From positions 16,448,001-16,512,000 of the forward strand of contig NC_066270.1 of NCBI RefSeq assembly GCF_905404315.1: a stretch of 64,000 nt of DNA, read 5' to 3'. The translations under genes and the position numbers were made by a program. Within the stretch, counting starts at the first letter, position 1. Each line of letters opens with the position of its first letter. The notes under the pieces are model-generated. The model was not told the DNA's origin. It saw only the letters and a program-made list of their open reading frames with translations, and ran no database searches. Below, piece after piece: positions 21,801 to 30,400 of this stretch. The stretch comes from Leptidea sinapis. Taxonomy: Eukaryota; Arthropoda; Insecta; Lepidoptera; Pieridae.

Positions 21801-23780
21801 AGGCGAAAAGAGCGCACAGGAGATCGGCTCCCTCTTTTGCCGTATGGGCCAGGGTGTCATTCCTCATGTGGAACGGCGGCAGGGACGGCTGGTTGAAGTT
21901 ACCAAGAGCAGCTTTCGACAATGACCAGAACTTGCGTGTTCCGGTCGGGTAACTGGGAAGCTGCTCGCCGAATTTGACGACGTGCTTCGACTTCGCACGG
22001 GTGATTTTCTGCTTAACAAATCTGGAGGCATGGTTATATTTCCTTTGTAGAACTCTGCAGTTCGGATCCTTTGAGCACAGCGCCGCAATCCAACTTCGAT
22101 ACGCCTGCTTTTACAGTCAGATGCTGCTTTAACTGACGCATCGAACCAGGGCTGTGATCTGCCACCGATCGGTACTACAGAGCTTGGTATAAAAATATCC
22201 ATGCTCTGTAGCATCACATCGGCTACTGCAATGGTGCAGGCACTAGGATCATCCGAAGGGAAACAAACCTTGCCCCAAGGGTAGGATGCAAAAAAGGAAC
22301 GCATCCTATCCCAATCTGCTGACTTGTAGTACCAAACGCGGCGGGTCGCTGGTGGTCTGCGACGTTGGCGTCGGATAGGCACTACACTCCTGACCAGGCA
22401 ATGGTCGGACAATCCGAGAGGGGCGTCGACAAAGACCTGGTAACCATCGGGATGTGTAGTCAGCAGAAGATCTAATAAGGACGGCATGTGGCTATCCACA
22501 TCCGGGAGCCGCGTTGGCGACTCAACCAATTGGGACAGACCATACGCCAATGCAAAATTATGCACAGATTGCCCTGCGTAGTCTGTGGTACGTGATCCAA
22601 GCCATTCGGCATTGTGCCCGTTGAAATCACCCAAGACCACGATTTCAGCGGAGGGGATCTGTGCAAGCACGACGTCAATTGCCGCTTGAACGCAGCCCAT
22701 GAGATGATCGGTTTCTGCGTTACCACTATGGGACCTGTAGACACACGCATAAATACGGACGCGGTCGTCTAAATCTACGTGGAGCCAGAGAGTAGACAGG
22801 TCCCTACCCTCAAAATTGCCGAGACGGCGACAGCAGATATCCTCCCTAACGTACACACATACCCCGGCATGAGGCAAAAAGTTGTGCTCAATTTTGTACC
22901 CGGGGTACGTTAAATATGACGTATCGCTAGGTCGAGATATCTGCGTCTCCGTAAGAAAACACAAGGCCGGCTGCGCCGTCTCAAGGTGGTGGTGGACGGC
23001 GATTAAATTGGAGTGAAGGGTAGCTGTTCCATAACATGATCCCAGAAAAAAATCAAAACAAATTTATTACGAAATTCAAAGAATTGTTCAAAAACGTTCA
23101 TGTGGTTAAGGTTACTATCACATATACGACTTTCTTAATGATACCACAGATTCGGATTGAAGTGACCACCGTCAGGCTATTTAAATTATAAATTTAATTG
23201 TACCGAAATCTAATAAGAAGAAGCCCGCTGTGTTTCTTGCGCCCATTCTTCTTAATTTTGAGGAAAAATTCCCGAATGGGTGGGGTGGTACTTTGGACTT
23301 CCAATTTGTGATTCTTATATTTTCAATAAAATATTTGAATTATGATCACTTTGTTGTCTAACTATCAAACATTGAGAAATCAATTTTAAATATGTATTTT
23401 ATTTTAATTATATAAAAAATATGTTTTTATTTTTTTGATATCATAATTAACTTTTTATATTTTTATTTATTTATAACTTGTAATCATACGCTATATCATT
23501 TCAGGAGCACATGCAGATTTGCCAAGGAGTAACGCTGAAGACTTTCGACGAAATAACCGTGAGACTTACTCTTGACAGCACAAATCTACAACACAGGAAA
23601 CTGGTTTTCCAATTAGTCGAACCATTTATAGCGGGCTTTAGCTACGTTGACGACAAGAAGGGTGACACTGACATTCAAATGACAGAATCAAATGTAAACG
23701 TCAATGAGACTGTCACAGATAATAAACAGAAGAGGAAAGTCGATGAAATGAAGACAAAGAAGAAAAAGTCCAAGAAATGA
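12624..23780 (+). CDS. Dis3: Exosome ribonuclease Dis3/Rrp44, last four coding exons (gene-level entry)
   Basis: Host gene. Dis3 is the catalytic subunit of the nuclear RNA exosome, a processive 3'-5' exoribonuclease of the RNB family with an S1-like RNA-binding domain at the C-terminus. Four exons (12624-12844, 16997-17165, 19753-19893, 23505-23780) join in frame (phases 2, 0, 0) with GT/AG borders. They read through the end of the RNB domain (TRCMQQAVYFSSG, YGLACPIYTHFTSPIRR, YADVVVHRLLAASIGAD, NLNYRHRQAQYAGRASVA) into the S1-like part (NALQVLIPKYGLEGPLFL, VTLKTFDEITVRLTLDSTN) and a lysine-rich tail. The catalytic aspartates lie in exons left of the window. The introns are filled by TEs, but all exon borders and frames seen are intact, so the gene is presumably functional. 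Confidence 0.95.
12845..13263 (+). other. Dis3 intron, nothing recognised
   Basis: AT-rich intron between the splice donor at 12845 and the left end of the DIRS element. No repeat copy elsewhere in the window was noticed. Confidence 0.5.
13264..13332 (+). repeat. Left inverted terminal repeat of the DIRS element
   Basis: Pairs with 16558-16622 in reverse complement over GACGATGC...GTTTGATACTTTCC...GGCGATCGCAGCGCC with a few mismatches. Confidence 0.8.
13420..13877 (+). repeat. 455-bp repeat, copy 1 (inside the DIRS 5' region)
   Basis: From AGGTGCAACTTCCCTAC to ATATAGTGTATTATCT. It is about 90 percent alike, by eye, to 19008-19455 in the same orientation. It contains CGCTATCTAGTGACGGTACG and similar words. 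Because the second copy lies outside any DIRS sequence, the unit may be an independent non-autonomous element inserted in the DIRS leader, or a solo DIRS end. Confidence 0.75.
14035..14334 (+). pseudogene. DIRS gag-like N-terminal remnant
   Basis: A 99-codon open stretch with an arginine-rich start and a serine/aspartate run (SSSSDSESSSSDS) followed by KLKRKKRGES. Low-complexity basic and acidic segments like these occur in the first ORF of DIRS elements, but no diagnostic domain is visible. Its position before the reverse transcriptase on the same strand is the main support. Confidence 0.4.
14722..15243 (+). pseudogene. DIRS reverse transcriptase
   Basis: A 173-codon stretch with the DIRS/Ty3-like RT core: FLKRKSDGSFRPIFNQRQLN, DWMVKLDLSSAYLRL, CLPFGLSCAPKNFS, then IIVYLDNFLLV. 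The catalytic YxDD box reads YLDN, so one of the two active-site aspartates is replaced, which should abolish polymerisation. RNase H-type sequence follows out of frame (DLFATMDTKV near 15370). The missing aspartate and downstream stops mark a dead copy. Confidence 0.82.
15490..16454 (+). pseudogene. DIRS tyrosine recombinase, broken
   Basis: Pieces in three frames: MWEKAFWLPDLRQRAL near 15540, VAWLQSNSPANDKPYEASRR and LLESGRRVHDLTLL near 15950-16080, and TPGSLHSAVASLNWYDNYP with IEDIFSRGD at 16360-16454. SGRRVHDLTLL is the first catalytic-arginine box of tyrosine recombinases. The second box has lost its usual arginine (LHSAVASL), and the frame stops right after SRGD, so the catalytic tyrosine is missing. 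The hairpin at 15861-15917 disrupts the N-terminal part. Confidence 0.75.
15861..15917. repeat. Perfect 24-bp inverted repeat with 9-bp spacer
   Basis: Arms 15861-15884 (CTGAACAGAGATTTTCAATA...) and 15894-15917 are exact reverse complements. The spacer is ATAGTAAAG. It lies inside recombinase coding remains and shifts the reading frame, so it is unlikely to be an original part of the element. Confidence 0.92.
16558..16622 (-). repeat. Right inverted terminal repeat of the DIRS element
   Basis: Reverse complement of 13264-13332; begins GGCGCTGCGATCGCCGGAAA. Confidence 0.8.
16623..16996 (+). other. Dis3 intron, end
   Basis: Intron sequence with no recognised repeat, ending with the acceptor TGTCGCTAG before the next Dis3 exon. 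Confidence 0.5.
16997..17165 (+). CDS. Dis3: Dis3 exon, RNB-S1 junction
   Basis: 169 bases completing the split arginine codon and reading YADVVVHRLLAASIGAD, then LNYRHRQAQYAGRASVA and MNTH, followed by the donor GTGAGTGAC. The last 65 bases and the first 35 of the intron form the founding unit of the tandem array that follows. The correct donor is assumed to be the first one, because continuing into the second unit reaches a stop at about 17273. Confidence 0.94.
17101..17500 (+). repeat. 100-bp minisatellite made from the Dis3 exon end plus splice donor (4 units)
   Basis: Units 17101-17200, 17201-17300, 17301-17400 and 17401-17500 are nearly identical. Unit 1 is the real exon end (65 bases) plus 35 bases of intron. 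Units 2-4 therefore each carry a copy of the exon end and an intact GTGAGT donor within the intron. The unit length is not a multiple of three. Confidence 0.96.
17501..18364 (+). repeat. 47-49-bp minisatellite derived from the 100-bp unit (18 units)
   Basis: Eighteen copies of CTCAACTACAGACACCGCCA followed by GGTACACATTGTACTCGCAT-type sequence. It equals the 100-bp unit with about 50 internal bases, including the GTGAGT donor, deleted. Length varies by a CA pair and an A/C switch (ACTAGC or ACTCGC). Each unit keeps an acceptor-like CTACAG and a donor-like GGTACA ten bases later. Long open frames (up to 262 codons) are a by-product. Confidence 0.95.
18422..18830 (-). pseudogene. Jockey-like LINE fragment (end of reverse transcriptase)
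   Basis: Minus-strand piece with AKYLGVTIDKTLSMRPHVKN and RLTYAAPALFAL, the segment after the RT palm in jockey-type LINEs. An upstream LKVNAAKTQAI block lies in another frame, so one frameshift is present. High G+C compared with the surrounding intron. No 5' or 3' end of the LINE can be placed. Not closely similar to the other LINE families in the window. Confidence 0.75.
18946..19576 (+). repeat. Repeat interrupted by another repeat (Dis3 intron)
   Basis: 18946-18991 (…ATATTCAAAATACTAAGGAG) and 19478-19576 (…GTACAGTAGTAATAGATTCGC…) match the two halves of 31150-31335, which are continuous there. Between them sits the 455-bp repeat 19008-19455. This is a nested insertion seen by comparison of two copies. 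Confidence 0.6.
19008..19455 (+). repeat. 455-bp repeat, copy 2
   Basis: Same orientation as 13420-13877, from GGGTGCAACTTTCCTACAC to ATATAGTGTATTATCT. It interrupts the repeat described at 18946-19576. Confidence 0.78.
19753..19893 (+). CDS. Dis3: Dis3 exon, S1-like domain
   Basis: 141 bases (47 codons, phase 0 at both ends) between CGACAG and GTGAGT. Reads ILFKNRVEIENAVVLAVKRN, then ALQVLIPKYGLEGPLFL. The LIPKYGLEG block is highly conserved in Dis3 C-terminal S1 domains. Intact. Confidence 0.93.
20122..21921 (-). pseudogene. Family A LINE reverse transcriptase and C-terminal domain
   Basis: Reverse transcriptase used for target-primed reverse transcription. The frame 21921-20866 shows SSGPDGISPIVLRTCAPEL, ANYRPIAITSLLSKIMESII, YGFRHGRSAGDLL, AVSLDIAKAFDRVWHKALL, GVPQGCVLSPTLFLLHIND and the catalytic CYADDSTGDAV. 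A shift near 20866 leads into 20709-20122, which carries the post-RT domain (YKAQVWPHMEYYCHLW, YHGECSEELFNLIP). YADD is intact, but at least two frameshifts separate the endonuclease, RT and tail. The tail region is the most conserved part among all copies here. Confidence 0.87.
21864..23020 (-). pseudogene. Family A LINE endonuclease (EEP type)
   Basis: Apurinic-type endonuclease that nicks the insertion target. Blocks: CFLTETQISRPSDTSYLTYP, HAGVCVYVREDI, IVVLGDFNGHNAEWLG and LGLSDHCLVRSVVP. The catalytic E (TET), the D/N pair (GDFNGHN) and the SDH motif are all present. The frame runs into the RT with a shift near 21900-21990. The N-terminal NIRG segment, present in copy 2 (51770-51690 region), is replaced by unrelated sequence at 23020. 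Confidence 0.85.
23021..23504 (+). other. Dis3 last intron, 3' part
   Basis: AT-rich. Around 23215-23300 the words AAGAAGCCCGCTGTGTTTCTTGCGCCCATTCTTC (broken here over several bases) resemble the conserved tail of lepidopteran LINEs, also seen near 24950 and 35500 as GCGCAAGAAA. No element borders can be set. It ends in the acceptor ATATCATTTCAG. Confidence 0.4.
23505..23780 (+). CDS. Dis3: Dis3 terminal exon
   Basis: 92 codons including the TGA. The first part (VTLKTFDEITVRLTLDSTN, KLVFQLVEPFIAGFSYV) is the end of the S1-like domain. The last about 40 residues are a non-conserved tail ending in lysine clusters (KRKVDEMKTKKKKSKK), a likely nuclear-localisation signal. A poly(A) signal follows 26 bases after the stop codon. 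Confidence 0.94.
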   Translation, partial: EHMQICQGVTLKTFDEITVRLTLDSTNLQHRKLVFQLVEPFIAGFSYVDDKKGDTDIQMTESNVNVNETVTDNKQKRKVDEMKTKKKKSKK

Positions 23781-23805
23781 TCTACTTGTGTAAGATTTAA
23801 AAGTT

Positions 23806-23811
23806 AATAAA
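23806..23811 (+). promoter_or_regulatory. Dis3 polyadenylation signal
   Basis: AATAAA 26 bases downstream of the Dis3 stop, followed by a T-rich stretch at 23820-23833. Confidence 0.7.
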
Positions 23812-24119
23812 AAGGTTTCTATATTTTTTTTTATGATATTTAATTATATTAACAATCATATAGAGTTACACACTACAGCATCCAATTACTTATCACATTA
23901 AACTACAATTATTACTTCAGTAAAAATGAAGCAGCATTTTGGCATCATATAATATAAAAATGTATTGTGACGTATTATTGCATACTTAGTCATAAATTAT
24001 TTCTTTTCGCGCTCGGATCTCGTTTCATCAGTTATTCTCATCGTCCTTCATATAAAATGTTCTTTACTAGTCATCCGTTTCGTATAATTCCTATTATACT
24101 CATGTTTTCTTTATTATTT

Positions 24120-24493
24120 TTATGTATTAAAGCTATGCCTACGCACGGGAGGTGGGCTGTCTAAAGAAATGGACGGGGGCATTAATGCATGACTAGTTTG
24201 GACGCTTCCAGTTTCTGTACATTCAATGTTTTGTGACTCTGTGGTGTTTTGTGTATTCTGTGGTTCCGGCTCTATAATCTGTGGTATATTTTCCACACAG
24301 CTGTCACTTTGCGTAATCTGTATTGTCGGTGGTACAGATACTCTGGCAATCTGCTGATCTATTCTGCTGACCAGGTTCTCAATAACTGTAGGCCACCTAG
24401 ACGTAGGGACATTGTGCGCGGGAGTTAGACGCGCATCCGCCATGACAGTAATGCGCACTGTATCAGCGTATTGTATGACTGTTAGTGACATAC
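24120..24493 (-). CDS. WSD acyltransferase exon 8 (C-terminus)
   Basis: Acceptor TTAATTACAG, phase 1 entry. Residues 629-752: SLTVIQYADTVRITVMADAR, then TPAHNVPTSRWPTVIENLV and SRIDQQIARV, the G-(L)S...SY.G.LR...D..L.P block at the end of WSD proteins. A proline/serine-rich tail of about 75 residues follows, ending SFNT-stop. The stop is about 340 bases from the Dis3 stop on the other strand. Confidence 0.85.
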
Positions 24494-27400
24494 CTGTAAT
24501 TAATAAAAACATACTTTGAGTTTATAACCAACGACGTTCTATACACATTACACATATCGTTCACAGTCTGATAGCGGAACGGCAAAAATGTGCTTAAAGA
24601 CAATTTAAGAACACTTTTCTGCTTAGTCGTGTGTCAGCTGTCACTGTCGAATCAAACCTGAACTGAATACATGTTGCTGCTTATTGATCAAAAATATTTT
24701 AAAAATCTGGAATAAATGCGGCAATGTATAGATATAGTACTCGATGCTTATTATGATGCAATTTTTGGCATGTTCCATATTTCGGCTTTGTTTTTATATG
24801 ACGTGATGACGTTTAAATGTATAAAAGGCATAAAAAGGCATAAAAGGCATTTATTTTCTCAAGATTGATTCCTTTAGAATTCTTTTTGATGTCATTTCTT
24901 ATACTACTCGATACTACTACCGCTTCGGAAACAAATGGCGCTCTGAGAGAGAAGAAGCGGCGCAAGAAACTCTCCCAGCATTCTTTTTTTTGCGCTCTTT
25001 TCAATAAAAATATACAATATTGTACAGTCGCTATAAAATAATCACAATCTAGTCCCAGGCTGTCCGATCATTTAGATATTCAGCAGTGGAGTAATAGGAT
25101 TTACGACAGAGCCATTTTTTTATAAAACATTTAAATTTATTTATAGATAATGCCTGAACAGTGGCTGGGACTTTATTGTAGAAGTGTATACATTTACCCT
25201 TAAAGCTATTATGTATCTTATGAAGCCTACTAGAATTAGTTACAAGCAATCCCTTATTTCTAGTGTTATAATAATGAAAATCACTATTAAGAGCAAAAAG
25301 GTGACGATTTTTGTGAACATATATTAAATTTTCATAAATGTACTGACAATAAACAGTCATAATATTTATTTCTTTAAATTTTTCTTTGAGAGACTGTCTA
25401 TAACCAAGCTGATATATAGCACGAACAGCTCTCTTTTGCAGAGCAAACACTATATCAATGTCAGCAGCATGACCCCATAGTAATATACCGTACGTCATGA
25501 TGCTGTGAAAATAGCTAAAGTACACTAATCTAGCGGTAGCAATATTCGTGTACTCTCTAATCTTTCTAACTGCATATGCCGCAGAGCTGAGTCTATCTGC
25601 TAGATGGGTAATATGTGGACCCCACTGAAGCTTTTTATCTAACGTGATACCCAAGAAGACCGTAGTGTCCACAAGTTCCAATCTCTGGTCATTTATAAGT
25701 ACGTTGGTTTGTACCTCCGCTGTGTTTGGTGTAATGAACCGTAAACACTTTGTTTTTTTCCTGTTTAAGTGCAGATTATTCGTCTCAAACCAACGCACTA
25801 TCTTTGAGAGTGCATTGCTTACCTCGTCATCAATATCCGCACGTCGCTTCACTTTAAAAATAAGTGAAGTATCATCAGCAAACAATACAATCTCATGGCT
25901 ATCATCTACCACAAACGGTAGATCGTTAATATATATAAGAAACAAGAAAGGACTGAGAATAGAACCCTGTGGAACACCTATTCCCACAGGTTTACCCGAA
26001 GACCGTTTGCCATTTACATCGACTATCTGAACTCTTTCGCTTAAATATGATTTTAACAGATTTAGGGCTCTATTTTTCACTCCATAATGCTTTAGTTTTA
26101 GGAGTAAAGTTTCATGGTGGACGCAGTCAAATGCTTTTGACAAATCACAAAAAATGCCCAATGCATCCTGTGACTCTTCCCAGGCGTCAAAGATGTGCTC
26201 AATGAGTCTAGTACCCGCATTAATTGTTGATAAGCCCCTAGTGAAACCAAACTGATTTTTGTTCATTTATAGAATGTCATTGTATATTACAAATAATATT
26301 TGCAAAAAGTGGGCACTAAGTAAATTTTTTTTATGGAATAGGAGGACAAACGAGCGTACGGGTCACCTGGTGTTAAGTGATCACCACCGCCCACATTCTC
26401 TTGCAACACCAGAGGAATCACAGGAGCGTTGCCGGCCTTTAAGGAAGGTGTACGCGCTTGTTTTGAAGGTACCCATGTCGTATCGTCCCGGAAACACCGC
26501 ACAAGGAAGCTCATTCTTCAGCTTAGTAGTACGAGGAAGAAAGCTCCTTGAAAACCGCACTGTGGAGGACCGCCACACGTCCAGATGGTGGGGATGATAT
26601 CCTAATTTGTGCCGTGTCGTGCGAAGGTGGAATTCGGCGGCAGGAATAAGGTTAAACAGCTCTTCGGAACACTCCCCGTGATAAATGCGGTAGAAGACAC
26701 ACAATGAAGCGACGTCTCTACGCAACGCCAAGTGATCCAGCCGTTCACAGAATACTGGGTCCCCGACAATTCGAGCTGCTCTGCGTTGCACACGGTCAAA
26801 TGGATCGAGCATATACTGGGGTGCGCCAGACCAGAGATGACAGCAATACTCCATGTGTGGCCGGACCTGCGCTTTGTAGAGTGCTAGAATGTGGGCCGGC
26901 TTGAAGTATTGCCGTGCTCTATTAATGACCCCCAGCTTCTTCGAAGCCAATTTGGCTTTGCCCTCCAGATGGCCACGGAATTGGCAATCGCTCGAGATTT
27001 TGAGACCCAGTATTCCGATAAAAAAATATCTATGAATTTGGAACCTGTAATTTTTATGAGTATTTATTGAGCATTTTTTTTTATTTTGGGACCCATCTTT
27101 AATGTCTTAATTTTTTTTATTATTTATTTGGTCCACTAATTGGGACAAACACAAAATACATAAGGGCGATACAATAGACAGTAAATACAGTGTCTTCCCT
27201 ATAAATGGTGGGCACGACACTGAAATAAACAGAAGGTAATTTATAGTTTTAGGTTACATTTATATAAGTAGATAAGGTTCATTATGTTTATTAATTCATA
27301 TTATAGTCTTAATTTTGGCTTCAGCTGAGGCGAGAGATCCACAGAAAATATCCATTTTATGAGAATCTCTCTGTTATAATGAGAACAGAACCTGTAAATG

Positions 27401-30400
27401 GGCGAGTTTCTACCAACGTTAGTAGACGATACGGTAAATGAAAGGTCTTCCGGTTCATAAGCAGGTAGCTGTCGCGTGGAACATATATCGGCACGAGGGC
27501 CAGCAGTTCAGGGCAATCCACGAAGCCATGCATTAGCCTATACCCATATATGCCTACTGTCCTATATTTAGGACAGTAGAAATAAAAAAAAATATCAGAA
27601 TACCCTCTTTATCTAAGATTATTTAGTCTTATGATTTGCAGTAAGAAACGTGTCAGCTTTATTAGAAAAAATAAAAAGACAGTTATTTTAACAGTTTTTA
27701 CCTTATATTTTACCTTACAAGTGCGTTGCAGACATGGCAAATGACAGGTATGTATAAAAAGTTATATTTTACTCGTGAGTTGTTTTTTTCTGTGTTAATA
27801 TCTAGTTGATAACCTTAACTTTTGTACTAAATAAATATTCTAGCAAAATAATATAAATAAATTACGTATAACTTGTTACAAATACTAGCGTACTATATAT
27901 AGGACAGTAGGATAATATACATGATTTTAGTACAATAATACAACTTTTTCTTTACAGACCGTTAGCTGCGCATGAAATTTTAGATGCTTTAGAAAATGTT
28001 TCTGATAATGAAGAAGATTATAGTGAACGACTGATATGTATTCTACCTCCTCCTGTTGATCCTGACTGTCTCACTGACGAAGATTCGGGTGAAGAAGATA
28101 ATGTAACTTTGAATAATTTGCCACGAAACATTCTGCTTCAACCGGCTGAAGTAATGATTCAAGGGCAGATTATGGTGAGTGATACAGAAGAAGAACCTTC
28201 TGATTCTACAGGTCGAACTAAACGTAGGCGTACCTACGCATGGAGAAAACGGGACTTGGCAAAAAATCCCGTGAATTGGCCAGATGTTCAAGGCGCTTGC
28301 CAAGATAAGCGCCCAATTGAGTGGTTTGAAAACTTCTTAGATGAAGATGTTATTTCGTTGTTGGTGTCAGAGAGCAATAAATATGCTGTCAAAAAGAATT
28401 TGCCTGGAGACATAACCACTGAAGATATGAAATGTTTCATCGGCATATTGTTGGTTAGTGGTTATTCATGGCTTCCCCGTAGAAGAATGTATTGGGAAAA
28501 CTCCCCTGATACAAAGAATGAATTGATCAGCTCGGCTATGACTAGGGATAGATTTGACTTTATTTTTCGCCACCTTCATGTCAATGATAATCTGGATTTG
28601 CAAGACAAATACACAAAAGTACGCCCCCTAGTTACACTAAATAAAAAGTTCTTAGGAGTTTTCTCCTCTTGAAGAGCATTACAGTGTAGATGAGGCCATG
28701 ATCCCCTACTATGGTAGACACGGCTGCAAACAGCACATAAAAGGTAAACCTATTAGGTACGGGTTCAAAGCTTGGGTTGGTGCTACACGGTTAGGGTATG
28801 TTTTATGGATGGAACCATACCAAGGTGCTACAACTATTTGCAATCCAATATATAAAGAATTGGGGCTGGGTGCAAGCGTTGTTCTCACTTTTTGCGATGT
28901 GCTGATTTCACGTGGCTTCGACCTTCCTTACCACGTAGTTTTTGATAATTTTTTTTACTGGGACGCCCTTGCTGGAAGAGATAACAAAGAAAGGCCTTCG
29001 TTGCACTGGGACAGTTCGAGAAAACAGGACATCTAGTTGTCCTCTGATTACATCGAAGTTACTGAAAAAAAAGGAACGTGGTGCTGTCGATTACAGAACG
29101 ACACATGACAACACGTTCATTATTGCTAAATGGCATGACAATAATATATTCAGTAATGCTTCTAATGCTGTAGGAATAAATCCTAAACAATCTGCCAAAC
29201 GCTTCTCACAAAGTGAAAAGAGAAACATTGTCATAGAAGAACCACATATGGTGTCCATCTATAACAAATATATGGGAGGAGTGGATCGGTCTGATGAAAA
29301 TATTTCACATTACCGAATTGGTATACGAGGTAAGAAATGGTACATGCCGTTAAAAGGCATAAAAGGCATTTATTTTCTCAAAATTGATTCCTTTAGAATT
29401 CTTTTTGATGTCATTTCTTATACTACTAGATACTACTACCGCTTCGGAAACAAATGGCGCTCTGAGAGAGAAGAAGCGGCGCAAGAAACTCTCCCAGCAT
29501 TCTTTTTTTTTGCGCTCTTTTCAATAAAAATATACAATATTGTACAGTTGCTATAAAATAATCACAATCTAGTCCCAGGCTGTCCGATCATTTAGATATT
29601 CAGCAGTGGAGTAATAGGATTTACGACAGAGCCATTTTTTTATAAAACATTTAAATTTATTTATAGACAATGCCTGAACAGTGGCTGGGACTTTATTGTA
29701 GAAGTGTATACATTTACCCTTAAAGCTATTATGTATCTTATGCTTTTGTTGCTCACACACATGATTGATCTTGCCGAACATAATGCATGGCAGTTATATA
29801 AAATAAATCATGGAAAACTGGATCATCTTGGCTTTCGCAGAAGGGTAGCAATTGCTTTGATTGAATCAAACAGAAAAAATGCCAAAAGAGGGCCTAGCCG
29901 ACCCTCCCATCATGAACATGCTGATAGTCGTAAAGACCAAATGAATCATCTGGTTATTCCTCAATCGAAGCAAACACACTGTCGTCAATGTCACAAAAAA
30001 TGTTTGACACGTTGCAAGAAATGTGATGTTGGAGTGTGTGTCAAGTGTTTTGAAACATATCATTCATAAATAGTGTTAATCTAGTAAATTACATATAACA
30101 ATGGGTAATATAATCAATAGTTATCTAATAAACTACACTTTTTGATTACATTCTGTTTTGTCATAAATGGTCTTTTCTTTTATTTCTTCTTATTATCCTA
30201 CTGTCCTACATATAGGACGGCTGTTTCCCTGAAAGCCTTACACTTATTTTTTTTTTCATATTTTTTTTTATGTTGCATAAGATCTAATAAACTAAATAAT
30301 GTAACTTTTTTCAAAATTTTCAGAAAATTTTAGTTTCAGGCTTATCTGGGTTAAATAAGTATATTAAATCCAAGATTTTTCGACGAGTGCTTAGCGTTTC

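Larger units (their letters stand above)
20084..23020 (-). mobile_element. Non-LTR retrotransposon family A, copy 1 (nearly complete ORF2)
   Basis: Minus-oriented LINE in the last Dis3 intron. The 3' end is marked by a T run (20084-20094) before ATGGAATAGGACAAACGAGC. Endonuclease, reverse transcriptase and C-terminal domain follow toward 23020, where similarity to copy 2 (48815-52225) stops within the first codons of the endonuclease. Jockey/CR1-type by domain order. Further copies: 26325-27020 (3' end) and an internal piece at 58546-59699. Confidence 0.88.
27560..30215 (+). mobile_element. piggyBac-like DNA transposon, interrupted by a LINE fragment
   Basis: Carries a piggyBac transposase with three catalytic aspartates. 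Candidate termini: GTCCTATATTTAGGACAGTA near 27565 and its inverted counterpart ending near 30208 (CTACTGTCCTACATATAGGA). Each terminus is itself palindromic, and a third copy of the word sits in the transposase intron near 27895. The flanking TTAA expected of piggyBac is not evident, so the exact ends are uncertain. Confidence 0.8.

Noticed and set aside
24110..24115. AATAAA (minus strand) as the WSD poly(A) signal
   Set aside because: It lies only four bases past the stop codon; more likely coincidental in AT-rich sequence, with the true signal farther left.
30341..30357. CTTATCTGGGTTAA as a piggyBac right end with TTAA
   Set aside because: The bases are coding sequence of a minus-strand LINE fragment (YLFNPDKPE) and no matching left end exists near 27.0-27.6 kb.
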